Below are positions 44,221-53,578 of a stretch of 64,000 nt of DNA, in pieces. The notes beneath the pieces were generated by a model. It was not told where the DNA came from. It saw only the letters and a program-made list of their open reading frames with translations, and ran no database searches. The first letter of the stretch is position 1; every line of letters begins with the position of its first letter. Made by a program: the position numbers and the translations under genes. This DNA comes from Knoellia remsis (GTDB lineage Bacteria > Actinomycetota > Actinomycetes > Actinomycetales > Dermatophilaceae): NCBI RefSeq assembly GCF_003002895.1, contig NZ_PVTI01000019.1:1-64000 (forward strand). The letters are read 5' to 3'.

Positions 44221-46560
44221 TCAGCGGGTGAGCGCCTCGTAGCGGTTCCACACCTCGGTGGCGAGGGCGTGGATGTCACCGGCGGCGGTCGTCGGGAACG
44301 TGGCGTCGACGTCCTCGACCCAGGCCCGGTCCACCGCGAACCAGTCGGTCTTCACCGGCTCGGTGCCCGTGACGAGAGCCTTCTCGAGGTCGCCGAGGTA
44401 CTTCTCCCAGCGCGGCAGGTAGAGCGTGCCGATGAGGCCGTTCCACGACCGGTTGCAGTAGTCGCGCAGGCCGGCCTCGGAGAGCTCGCGGCCACCCCAC
44501 GTGGTGAGGACCTCCTTGGCGTCGATGACGAGCTTCGCCTTCTCCTCCGGCGTGGCACCGGCGGCGCGGGCCTGCTCGACCCACGGTCCGAGCAGTGAAC
44601 TGACCTGGGTGCGCGCGACGGCGTCCTGGAGTCGGATCTGCTCGAGCCACTCCTCGCTGAGGGCACGGAAGCGCTCGAGGTCCTTGGCGTCGTAGGCGGC
44701 CTTGATCCTCGGCAGCATGATCCGACTGTTGTTGTCGAGTACCTGCCGGGCCACCATCATGAGGTCGAGGCGGTAGGTGTCGGTGTCACGCAGCTCGGGA
44801 GCCACCTTCAGCAGCTCTTGGAGTGCCTGCGCGAACGCCTGCATGTCGTAGCGGGAGTACTCGGGCGACCACGCAGCGGCGGACTTCCTCGTGAACGACG
44901 GGCGTCCGGCGAACAGTCCGTCCTGCGCCTCGTCCCAGCCGTCCTTCGGCAGGGCGTATGCCGTCCGGCCCATGATCTCCCACGCCTTCGACGCGTGCTC
45001 GTCCTCACCGCCGTAGCGCCGGGTTCCGTAGTCGCGGTACCACTGCGTGAGGTCGGCCGGGCCGTCGCGCCAGGCGAGCTCGGCGAAGAACTCCAGCGGC
45101 AGCACGTCGCCATGGCCGCCCTCGGGTGAGAGGGCGATGCCGCGCACGGCCGAGTTGGGCTTGTTCAGCCACGCGTAGTAGTCCGTGTTCCAGACGCCGA
45201 GGTTGCCGCCCATCGTCGTGTGGCCACCGAAGTTCCAGACCCCGCCGTAGGCGTACGGCGTTCCGCCCCACTGCTTTTCGCGGTCGAGTCCGGCGTAGCG
45301 GTCGGAGTTGAAGTCGACGACGAAGGTCGTCTTCGGGTCGAGGCCGGAGATGAGCGAGCCGCGGGGGTTGTCCTGCCAGGCGTGCATCTGCCAGATCGCG
45401 CCCGGGTTGGCCTTCTGCAGTGCCGCTTGGATGCCGACGCCCGCGTCCTCGAGGGGGAAGGTGATCTTGCCGCCCTCGGTGAAGGGGTTCATCGCGTACA
45501 TGGTCGTGGTGCCGAACATCTCCTTCTGGATCGCGTAGAACCGTGCGGCCACCTCGGCGTACTTGGGGGTCCGGGGGTCGAGCCACGAGAGCATGCGCTG
45601 GCTGAACCAGTAGCCGCGGTCGACGACGTTCGCGCCGGGGTTGCGCTGGGCGAAGTCCTCGGGAACGAACCCGACGAAGCCGGGCATGAGCGGTGTCATC
45701 CCGAGCTCGCGCATCCGGGTGACGATCTTCTGGCCGAGCTCGACTCGCGCCTGCTGGACCTGCTCGCTGATGCCACCGTCGGCGAGGGTCCATCCGCCCT
45801 GCCACATGCCGGCCGCATTGTGCGCCAAGGGAGCCGTCCACTTCAGCGTCTCGGCCCGCGAGTAGCCGAACTCCTCCAGCGTGCGGTGGGCCACGTCCTC
45901 GAGGCCGATCGGCATGAAGACCGTGTTGTAGCCCTGGAGCGCGAGGACGTCGAGCTCGCGCTCCCACTCCTTCCACGTCCAGTTCGCCGACGTGTAGTCG
46001 GTCCAGATGTCGTTGCCGTAGAGCCGCACGCCGACGTTGGCGCGCTGCACGATCGCCTTCGAAGGCAAAGGCATGGTCTTCTTGTCGAAGCTCACCTGCC
46101 CGGCATCCCAGGAGATGTCGGACTTCGCGACGTACTTGAGGTACCAGTTGAACCCGGTGAGCAGCACCGCGTTCGAGGTGCCCTCGATGACGAGACGCCG
46201 CTGCGGGTCCGCCGACACCCGGAAGAACTCCTCACCGTTCACCTTCTCACTCGCACGAAGGGTGAGCTTGCGCGCGATCTCACCCCCGACGAGCCGCTCG
46301 ATCGCCGCCTTCGCCGCCCGCGAGTCGAACGCCGGCTTGCCCCACGCCGTCTTCCGCTTTTCCAAGGCACGCTTGAGTGCCTCGGTCGCTTCGGTCTGCG
46401 CAGTGCCGGTCACGCCCGCCGGCGCAGTTGCCGACGGCGCAGTCGCTGCGGTTGCTGATCCCTTCGCCGGCCGCGCCGTGGCCGGAGCCGCGACGGACAG
46501 CGCCGCGATCAGAGCGGCAATGACGGACAGGACCAGACCGACGAGACGGAACCGGCGCAC
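44221..46560 (-). CDS. secreted alpha-N-acetylglucosaminidase, GH89 (NAGLU family)
   Basis: 779 residues. Signal peptide (1-29), N-terminal domain, then the GH89 barrel with FNWYLKYVAKSDISW and PLMPGFVGFVPEDF. Likely catalytic acids are Glu in NPFTEGG (about 363) and Glu in LSPEGGHGD (about 478). It would release terminal alpha-GlcNAc from glycans such as mucins or heparan fragments outside the cell. The GTG start has AGGAGG upstream. It is divergent from a ROK regulator. Confidence 0.9.
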   Translation of the reverse strand: MRRFRLVGLVLSVIAALIAALSVAAPATARPAKGSATAATAPSATAPAGVTGTAQTEATEALKRALEKRKTAWGKPAFDSRAAKAAIERLVGGEIARKLTLRASEKVNGEEFFRVSADPQRRLVIEGTSNAVLLTGFNWYLKYVAKSDISWDAGQVSFDKKTMPLPSKAIVQRANVGVRLYGNDIWTDYTSANWTWKEWERELDVLALQGYNTVFMPIGLEDVAHRTLEEFGYSRAETLKWTAPLAHNAAGMWQGGWTLADGGISEQVQQARVELGQKIVTRMRELGMTPLMPGFVGFVPEDFAQRNPGANVVDRGYWFSQRMLSWLDPRTPKYAEVAARFYAIQKEMFGTTTMYAMNPFTEGGKITFPLEDAGVGIQAALQKANPGAIWQMHAWQDNPRGSLISGLDPKTTFVVDFNSDRYAGLDREKQWGGTPYAYGGVWNFGGHTTMGGNLGVWNTDYYAWLNKPNSAVRGIALSPEGGHGDVLPLEFFAELAWRDGPADLTQWYRDYGTRRYGGEDEHASKAWEIMGRTAYALPKDGWDEAQDGLFAGRPSFTRKSAAAWSPEYSRYDMQAFAQALQELLKVAPELRDTDTYRLDLMMVARQVLDNNSRIMLPRIKAAYDAKDLERFRALSEEWLEQIRLQDAVARTQVSSLLGPWVEQARAAGATPEEKAKLVIDAKEVLTTWGGRELSEAGLRDYCNRSWNGLIGTLYLPRWEKYLGDLEKALVTGTEPVKTDWFAVDRAWVEDVDATFPTTAAGDIHALATEVWNRYEALTR

Positions 46561-46591
46561 GACTTCCTCCTGGGCTTCGTTGACCAGCGAT

Positions 46592-46611
46592 CGGAATTAG
46601 TGGAGATTCCG
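46592..46611. promoter_or_regulatory. putative ROK operator
   Basis: CGGAAT-8 bases-ATTCCG is a perfect 6-bp inverted repeat between the divergent GH89 and ROK genes, just upstream of the ROK -35 hexamer and within reach of the GH89 promoter. Confidence 0.5.
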
Positions 46612-46617
46612 AACGAA

Positions 46618-46646
46618 TTGGTTTCCCCGATGCTCTCGGCTACTGT
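46618..46646 (+). promoter_or_regulatory. promoter of the ROK regulator
   Basis: TTGGTT (46618-46623) and TACTGT (46641-46646) are separated by exactly 17 bases. The start would lie near 46653, ahead of the AGAGGAGG ribosome site at 46658-46665. This excludes the upstream ATG at 46630 as start. Confidence 0.6.
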
Positions 46647-46671
46647 CCACCGTGTCAAGAGGAGGTCCGAG

Positions 46672-47970
46672 CTGAGCACCCATGGCGTCGAGAACGGTCA
46701 GCGACCGGCGAGCCCGCGCGGCACCGGACTGCCGCCCGCATCCCCTGCGGCGCGCCCGCTCGCGCCGCAGGGGATGCGGCGCACGAACCTCTCGCTCGCC
46801 CTGCGTCACCTCCGCACGAACGGCGGCCGCTCTCGCGCGCAGCTCGCCCAGGACCTCGGGGTGTCCAAGGCCACGGCGTCAGCACTCGTCGGCGAGCTCG
46901 GCCAGCGCGGGCTCGTGCGCGAGAGCGAGCTGCATCGCACGGGCGGCGCCGGTCGACCCGGCCTCACGGTCGACCCGGACGGCCGGCATGTCGCCGGGGT
47001 CGGGCTCGAGCTCAACACCGACTATCTCGCCGCTGTCGCGGTGGACCTGCGCGGACGTCGTCTCGCCGAGACCGTGCGCCACCTCGACATCGCCGACCTC
47101 CGCCCAGCGGCGGCACTCGACGCAGCAGCCGACTTGGTCGGGCCGCTGCTCAAGGAGCTGCGGGCCGACGGGGTGACGCCGATGGGCCTCGCCCTCTCGA
47201 CCAGCGGTGTCATCGACCACGCCGCCGGAGTCGTCACCTTCGCCGCCAACCTCGGCTGGCGTGACGTGCCCGTCGTCTCGGAGGTGCGCCGACGACTCGG
47301 GCTCGCCGACGACATCTGGGTCTCGGTCGAAAGCGCGAACCAGCTCGCCGCGGTCGCCGAGCACGCGGCATACGGCGACCCCGCGCTGACCGAGCTGCTC
47401 TACGTCTCCGGTGACGAGGGCGTCGGGGCCGGCATCATCGCTCACGGACGGATCATCACCGGCGCCTCGGGATTCTCGGGCGAGGTCGGCCACCTCCCCC
47501 TCAACCCCGCCGGGACGACGTGCCGGTGCGGGCGCACCGGCTGCTGGGAGACCCTCGTGGGGTTCGGCGCGGTCGTCGAGCGGGCCACCAGCCCGGGGGA
47601 CCCGCTCCGCGACCACTCCGTCCCGCTCCCCCGCCGGATCGACGAGCTGCGTTCCCGCCTTGCTGCTGCCGATGAGGACGCCCACGCCGCCATCGAGCAG
47701 TTGGTCGTCGACCTCACGACCGGGCTCTCCGTCGGCATCGACCTGCTCAACCCCCAGGTCGTCGTGCTCGGCGGCTGGTTCGCAGCGGTCGGTGACCTCA
47801 TCGCCACACCCGTGGCGCGGGCACTCGAGCAGCGGCAGCGCGACTTCGGCTCCGTCGTGGACCTCGCCGTCTCACGGCTCGGAGCACTGTCCAGCGCCAC
47901 CGGCGGGGCGCACTTCGCGCTCGAGCCAGTGCTGGACGACCCGCTCCTCGCCCCCAAGGCGTCGACATGA
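46672..47970 (+). CDS. ROK-family transcriptional regulator, probable CTG start
   Basis: About 432 residues. N-terminal winged helix (RAQLAQDLGVSKATASALVG) and ROK sugar-kinase fold with a SGDEGVGAGIIAHGRI motif. The zinc-binding CRCGRTGCWET is intact. Such proteins bind a sugar and control glycan-use genes; the adjacent GH89 gene is the likely target, with N-acetylglucosamine a plausible ligand. I place the start at CTG 46672, 6 bases after AGGAGG. In-frame ATG codons at 46600 and 46630 lie in or before the promoter. Confidence 0.85.
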   Translation: MSTHGVENGQRPASPRGTGLPPASPAARPLAPQGMRRTNLSLALRHLRTNGGRSRAQLAQDLGVSKATASALVGELGQRGLVRESELHRTGGAGRPGLTVDPDGRHVAGVGLELNTDYLAAVAVDLRGRRLAETVRHLDIADLRPAAALDAAADLVGPLLKELRADGVTPMGLALSTSGVIDHAAGVVTFAANLGWRDVPVVSEVRRRLGLADDIWVSVESANQLAAVAEHAAYGDPALTELLYVSGDEGVGAGIIAHGRIITGASGFSGEVGHLPLNPAGTTCRCGRTGCWETLVGFGAVVERATSPGDPLRDHSVPLPRRIDELRSRLAAADEDAHAAIEQLVVDLTTGLSVGIDLLNPQVVVLGGWFAAVGDLIATPVARALEQRQRDFGSVVDLAVSRLGALSSATGGAHFALEPVLDDPLLAPKAST

Positions 47971-48027
47971 CCCCCCGTAGCCCAGACGCGACCACCGCGA
48001 CGCCAATCCGGAACCGGGAGCAGGACC

Positions 48028-48100
48028 TTGACATCAACCCCTGTGTTAACGATGATCAATAATAACGTTTATCGCTAAACACGGCTGACGGATCGAGACG
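48028..48100 (+). promoter_or_regulatory. AT-rich promoter/operator region before the DUF2975-HTH pair
   Basis: TTGACA at 48028-48033 is followed 17 bases later by GATGAT. An imperfect inverted repeat GTGTTAACGAT / ATCGCTAAACAC surrounds an AT-rich core. It is the least GC-rich stretch of the window and could bind the HTH protein encoded downstream. Confidence 0.5.
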
Positions 48101-48127
48101 CTCCGTCGCCCGGGGGCAGGAGCTGAC

Positions 48128-48871
48128 ATGCGTTCGGAACCGATTCTGCGACTTGCCGAGCTCGCGTCGCGCGTCGTCGCACTCGCCGGACTGGTGACAC
48201 TGTGCGGCTATGCCGTCTTCGGAGCGGGCGCCGGCACAGGCCTCCCGAATGGGACACCGAACTGGGTGTGGCAGGGGCTGGGCCGGGCACCACTCGTCGA
48301 GGACCTCTTCGAGCCGACGGCCTCCGTGGTCCCCGCCGACAGGCAGGTGAGCGACCTGGTCTTCGCGCTCGACAAGGCCGTCGCCACGTCGATGCTCGAT
48401 CCCGGGGTCGAGCAGGACCCCGGGGCCGACAGCTACCAGGGCGCCGAGGGCGTCAATGTGCGCAACGGCTACCGTTTCACGGCATCCTTCGACGTCGGGT
48501 GGGGGGCCCGGGTCGCCATCGCCAGCCTCGGGGCCCTGGGCGCGATCGGCTTCGCCGCGTTCTGGTGGATGCTCGCCGGGATCATCCGCGAGGCTCGACG
48601 CGGGGCCGTGTTCACTCGTCGCGGCGTCCAGCGCCTCGTCGTCATGCGCGGGGGCCTCATCGTCGGGCCGACGGGGTGGGTCGTCGCGAACCGGGTCATC
48701 GACGGCCGTCTGCTCGCCGAGTCCCGCGCCGCGGGGAAGTTCGAGCTCGCCGAGAGCTGGGTCGAGGTGCCCAACTACACGACGATCACGCTCGGCCTCG
48801 TCCTCCTGGCACTCGCCGTGGTCTGGCGCCGTGGGAGCCAGCTCGAGGAGGACGTGGAGGGACTGGTGTGA
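48128..48871 (+). CDS. DUF2975 membrane protein
   Basis: 247 residues with four membrane helices and a large extracytoplasmic loop between helices 1 and 2. The helical core around GIIREARRGAVFTRRGVQRL is typical of DUF2975. The family is regularly paired with a small HTH regulator of the YozG type, as here. The ligand or target is unknown; the pair may sense membrane or osmotic conditions. Confidence 0.8.
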   Translation: MRSEPILRLAELASRVVALAGLVTLCGYAVFGAGAGTGLPNGTPNWVWQGLGRAPLVEDLFEPTASVVPADRQVSDLVFALDKAVATSMLDPGVEQDPGADSYQGAEGVNVRNGYRFTASFDVGWGARVAIASLGALGAIGFAAFWWMLAGIIREARRGAVFTRRGVQRLVVMRGGLIVGPTGWVVANRVIDGRLLAESRAAGKFELAESWVEVPNYTTITLGLVLLALAVVWRRGSQLEEDVEGLV

Positions 48872-49098
48872 GCCCCGCCGATCTCGAGGACGGCCATCGC
48901 ATCGTCTGTCACCTCGACGAGCTGCTCGAGGCTCGGGGTATGACTCTCACCGAACTCGCCGAGCGCGTCGGCGTGAGCATCGTCAACCTGTCCATCCTCA
49001 AGAACAACCGGGCCAAGGCCGTGCGGTTCTCCACGCTCACCGCGATCTGCGACGTTCTCGACTGTCAACCGGGCGACGTGCTCAGCATGGCCCGGTGA
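48868..49098 (+). CDS. small HTH regulator, Cro/CI (YozG-like)
   Basis: 76 residues, almost entirely a helix-turn-helix domain (MTLTELAERVGVSIVNLSIL, with KAVRFSTLTAICDVLDCQPG). The GTG at 48868 overlaps the DUF2975 stop, so the two are translated together. It probably regulates its own operon through the AT-rich operator at 48028-48100. Confidence 0.88.
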   Translation: MSPADLEDGHRIVCHLDELLEARGMTLTELAERVGVSIVNLSILKNNRAKAVRFSTLTAICDVLDCQPGDVLSMAR

Positions 49099-49165
49099 GG
49101 GGCACGCACAACCACAACGGACGGCATACCGCCCCCGCGCAAGGCCGCGGTCGCCACGGTGAGGG

Positions 49166-50440
<1,275 letters not shown>

Positions 50441-50598
50441 GGGCTTCCGGTCCCTTCCTCCAAGACAGTGGGGCCGCCGACGCCACGGCGGGGAGCCGGG
50501 GCCTTCGACGCGACCGACGCTACCTCGCGGGGGCGTCGTCTCCTCCCATTGAACGCCCCGAAGGGCGCGCGCGTCGCGCTTGTCCGCTCAGGGCGGAC

Positions 50599-50625
50599 AC
50601 GGCATACGGCATCTCGGTATGCCGT
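50599..50625. repeat. inverted GTATGCCG pair upstream of terC
   Basis: ACGGCATAC (50599-50607) and GTATGCCGT (50617-50625) form a 9-bp stem. A second hairpin, GTCCGC...GCGGAC, lies just before it. The stretch 50441-50633, ahead of both clpX and terC, holds nothing else I recognise. Confidence 0.7.
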
Positions 50626-50633
50626 CCGCGGAT

Positions 50634-50662
50634 TTGGCGCGGCCCGCTCGGCTTCGTAGGAT
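50634..50662 (+). promoter_or_regulatory. promoter of terC
   Basis: TTGGCG (50634-50639) and TAGGAT (50657-50662) are 17 bases apart. The start would be near 50669, directly at the 5' edge of the riboswitch. Confidence 0.6.
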
Positions 50663-50668
50663 GGAGCC

Positions 50669-50789
50669 ACGAGGGGAGTACTTCCCAAGTTCGACTCGGT
50701 CAGTTCGAGCGCTCAGCAGCGCTCCCGGGTCGACGCCGCAGCCGCGGTGAAGGAGACCTCAGACCCACCAGTGATCTGAGGTTTCATCC
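50669..50789 (+). promoter_or_regulatory. yybP-ykoY (manganese) riboswitch with translational expression platform
   Basis: The 5' core GAGGGGAGTA (50671-50680) and the 3' core GAAGGAGACCTC (50749-50760) match the yybP-ykoY family. ACCTCAGA (50756-50763) can pair with TCTGAGGT (50775-50782), which holds the GAGG ribosome site of terC. Folding of the aptamer should therefore free the ribosome site when Mn is high. Confidence 0.8.
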
Positions 50790-51827
50790 ATGCAGTCATC
50801 CCTGCTCGCTGCCGAGGGCGCCACCGGCGCCGTCGACTCCATCGGCACGCCGATGCTCTGGGGCGCGACGATCGCCGCCGTGCTCGTGCTCGTCGTGCTC
50901 GACTTCCTGCTCACCCGCAAGCCGCACGAGGTCTCGATGCGCGAGGCCATCGGCTGGTCCTCGTTCTACGTGGCCCTGCCCGTGGCGTTCGGTGTCTTCA
51001 TCTGGAGCCGCTTCGGCGGCCAGATCGGGCTCGAGTACTACACCGGCTACCTCGTCGAGAAGTCGCTCTCCGTCGACAACCTCTTCGTCTTCATGCTCGT
51101 GCTCGCGGCGTTCGCCGTGCCGCGCGAGCTGCAGCAGCGCGTCCTCCTCATCGGCGTCGTCGGCGCCCTCGTCCTGCGCGGCATCTTCATCGCCCTCGGC
51201 GCACAGATGCTCGCGAACTTCGACTGGACCTTCCTGCTCTTCGGGCTCATCCTGCTCGTCACCGGCGTCAAGCTGCTCCGGGACGCGATCAAGGACACCG
51301 AGCACAACGTCGACCCGAACACGATGCGCACGACCCGCCTCGTCCGCCGGTTCATGCCGGTGACCGACGACTACCGCGGCACGGCGTTCTCGGTGCGCGA
51401 GGCCGGTCGGCGGGCTCTCACCCCGCTCGCGCTCGTGACCATCGCGATCCTCGGCACCGACATCGTCTTCGCCGTCGACTCGGTGCCCGCCGTCTACGGC
51501 ATCACCGGCGACCCGTACCTCGTCTTCGCGACGAACGCGTTCGCGCTGCTCGGCCTGCGCGCCCTCTACTTCGTCCTCGAGGGCGCCCTGTCCAAGCTCG
51601 TGCACCTCGGCTACGGCCTCGCCGCGATCCTCGGCTTCATCGGCGTCAAGCTCGTCCTGCACTGGGCGCACGGCATCTGGGCGTGGGTGCCCACCGTGCC
51701 GATCGTCGCCTCGCTCGTCGTCATCGTCGGCATCCTCGCCATCGTCACCGTGACGAGCCTGCGGGCCAGCAAGAAGGCTGAGCTCGAGGCCGCCGAGGAC
51801 TCCCTCGTCGGCGCCGACGAGCACTGA
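50790..51827 (+). CDS. TerC-family membrane protein, probable Mn exporter
   Basis: 345 residues with about nine membrane helices. The TerC hallmarks LEYYTGYLVEKSLSVDNLFV and GTDIVFAVDSVPA contain the acidic residues thought to bind metal. TerC proteins under yybP-ykoY control (Alx, YkoY type) export Mn or load it onto exported enzymes. The riboswitch directly upstream supports this role. The C-terminal tail is acidic. Confidence 0.92.
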   Translation: MQSSLLAAEGATGAVDSIGTPMLWGATIAAVLVLVVLDFLLTRKPHEVSMREAIGWSSFYVALPVAFGVFIWSRFGGQIGLEYYTGYLVEKSLSVDNLFVFMLVLAAFAVPRELQQRVLLIGVVGALVLRGIFIALGAQMLANFDWTFLLFGLILLVTGVKLLRDAIKDTEHNVDPNTMRTTRLVRRFMPVTDDYRGTAFSVREAGRRALTPLALVTIAILGTDIVFAVDSVPAVYGITGDPYLVFATNAFALLGLRALYFVLEGALSKLVHLGYGLAAILGFIGVKLVLHWAHGIWAWVPTVPIVASLVVIVGILAIVTVTSLRASKKAELEAAEDSLVGADEH

Positions 51828-51890
51828 GCCCCGCGAGGGTCACGCCGGGTCGGCTCGGCTCGGGTCGGCGTGGCTCGCCTCGCCGGCGGC

Positions 51891-51924
51891 GTCTCGATTC
51901 GCCGGACGTCCCGCGAATCGAGAC
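51891..51924. terminator. 12-bp hairpin after terC
   Basis: GTCTCGATTCGC (51891-51902) and GCGAATCGAGAC (51913-51924) are exact inverted repeats with a 10-base loop, 63 bases after the terC stop. Confidence 0.6.
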
Positions 51925-51974
51925 CTCCGTGGCGAGACGAGCTCCGGGATGCCCACCGAGCAAGCCCAAACGCA

Positions 51975-52011
51975 GGTATGCCGGCCGCTCACGGTGAGCG
52001 GCCGGCATACC
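51975..52011. terminator. 18-bp palindrome with inverted GTATGCCG pair
   Basis: The arms 51975-51992 and 51994-52011 are perfect reverse complements around one base. Both ends carry the octamer. It lies between the convergent terC and clpP2. Confidence 0.7.
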
Positions 52012-52033
52012 GGCGTCGTGGACGGGCGAGCGG

Positions 52034-52693
52034 TCAGCTCTCGAGAGCGGCCTTGCGCGAGGAGAGCACCTCGTCGATGAGGCCGTACTCCTTGGCCTCC
52101 TCGGCCGAGAGGATCTTGTCGCGCTCGATGTCCTTGCGGACCTGCTCCACGGAGCGGCCGGAGTGCTTCGAGAGGGTCTCCTCGAGCCACTCGCGCATGC
52201 GCAGCACCTCGTTGGCGTGGATCTCGAGGTCGGAAGCCATGCCACCCGTGCCCTCGATCGCGGGCTGGTGGATGAGCACCCGCGAGTTCGGCAGGGCGTA
52301 GCGCTTGCCCTCGGCGCCGGCGCCGAGGAGCACCGCCGCCGCCGACGCGGCCTGGCCGACGACGAACGTCTGCACGTCGGGGCGGATGTACTGCATCGTG
52401 TCGTAGATCGCGGTCATCGCCGTGAACGAGCCACCGGGGCTGTTGATGTACATGAGGATGTCGCGGTCCGGGTCCTGGGACTCGAGCACGATGAGCTGGG
52501 CGATGACGTCGTCGGCGGACGCGTCGTCGACCTGCACGCCGAGGAAGATGATCCGGTCCTCGAAGAGCTTGGTGTAGGGGTCGGTCCGCTTCATGCCGTA
52601 GGAGGTGCGCTCCTCGAACTGCGGCAGGATGTAGCGGCTGGACGGGCCGGGCACGGCGAGGCCGCTGGGGCGAGTGGGGTAGTTCGCGTTCAT
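52034..52693 (-). CDS. clpP2: ATP-dependent Clp protease proteolytic subunit ClpP2
   Basis: 219 residues. Ser117 (VGQAASAAA) and His142 (LIHQPAIEG) of the triad are visible. The N-terminus (about 40 residues) is longer than in ClpP1, as expected for ClpP2. Actinobacterial ClpP1 and ClpP2 form a mixed 14-mer. I chose the ATG at 52693, 29 bases after clpP1; the frame upstream of it is shadow sequence. Confidence 0.95.
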   Translation of the reverse strand: MNANYPTRPSGLAVPGPSSRYILPQFEERTSYGMKRTDPYTKLFEDRIIFLGVQVDDASADDVIAQLIVLESQDPDRDILMYINSPGGSFTAMTAIYDTMQYIRPDVQTFVVGQAASAAAVLLGAGAEGKRYALPNSRVLIHQPAIEGTGGMASDLEIHANEVLRMREWLEETLSKHSGRSVEQVRKDIERDKILSAEEAKEYGLIDEVLSSRKAALES

Positions 52694-52722
52694 GAGTCTC
52701 TTTCGCTCGTCTCGTCGGCGGG

Positions 52723-53346
52723 TCAGTCGGTGACCGGGTTGTCGGTGCTCTTGCCGGCCTGCTCGGCGCGCGAGAACACGTGGTCGACGAAGCCGTACTC
52801 CTTGGCCTCCTCGGCCGTGAACCAGCGGTCGCGGTCGGAGTCCTTCTCGATCTGCTCGACGCTCTGGCCGGTGTGCTCGGCGATGAGGTCGGCCATCTGC
52901 TTCTTGATGTGCAGCAGCTGCTCGGCCTGGATCTTGATGTCGGACGCGGTGCCGCCGATCCCGCCGGACGGCTGGTGCATCATGACGCGCGCGTGCGGCG
53001 TGGCGTAGCGCTTGCCCTTGGTGCCGGCGGAGAGCAGGAACTGCCCCATCGACGCGGCCATGCCCATCGCAACCGTCGCGACGTCGTTGGGCACCCACTG
53101 CATGGTGTCGAAGATCGCCATGCCGGCGGTCACGGAGCCACCGGGGCTGTTGATGTAGAGCCAGATGTCCTTCTCGGAGTCCTCCGCGGCGAGCAGGAGC
53201 ATCTGGGCGCAGATGGCGTTGGCGTTGTCGTCACGCACGTCCGAGCCGAGGAAGATGATCCGCTCCTTGAGGAGGCGGTTGTAGATGCTGTCGTCGAGCC
53301 CGAGCTTCTCGCCCTGACCGGCCGCGACGATCTCGTTGCTGCTCAC
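52723..53346 (-). CDS. clpP1: ATP-dependent Clp protease proteolytic subunit ClpP1
   Basis: 207 residues. Ser99 ([10 protein letters not shown]) and His124 (MMHQPSGG) are in place. The GTG start at 53346 has CAGGAGCG upstream. It is the first gene of a clpP1-clpP2 operon. The usual upstream partner, tig, is 5 kb away because an MFS/LacI/GH109/SRPBCC block intervenes. Confidence 0.96.
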   Translation of the reverse strand: MSSNEIVAAGQGEKLGLDDSIYNRLLKERIIFLGSDVRDDNANAICAQMLLLAAEDSEKDIWLYINSPGGSVTAGMAIFDTMQWVPNDVATVAMGMAASMGQFLLSAGTKGKRYATPHARVMMHQPSGGIGGTASDIKIQAEQLLHIKKQMADLIAEHTGQSVEQIEKDSDRDRWFTAEEAKEYGFVDHVFSRAEQAGKSTDNPVTD

Positions 53347-53466
53347 GCTGGTTCGCTCCTGCCGTGATGGTGGTCGTGCCTTTCGCTGACCCTAACGCGC
53401 AGGGTCGGTGCGGCACTCCCACCGGGGGTCCGTGTTCGCCCTGAGCACAACCGGCTCAGGTTTCCG

Positions 53467-53577
53467 GTATGCCGATCGGCAAGGCGTCCCACCTGTCCCC
53501 CGGGCGTGCGTCTGCGTGGATGGTGAGGTTCTCGACCATCCACGCAGACGTAAGCCATCGGGAGTGGGGGTATGCCG
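53467..53577. repeat. dispersed stem-loop element, copy 2, flanked by two GTATGCCG
   Basis: CGTCTGCGTGGATGGT (53509-53524) pairs perfectly with 53535-53550. It shares its 16-base arm with the hairpin at 4879-4920, and both are followed by GTAAG or GCAAG. Octamers lie at 53467 and 53570. Confidence 0.7.
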
Positions 53578-53578
53578 G

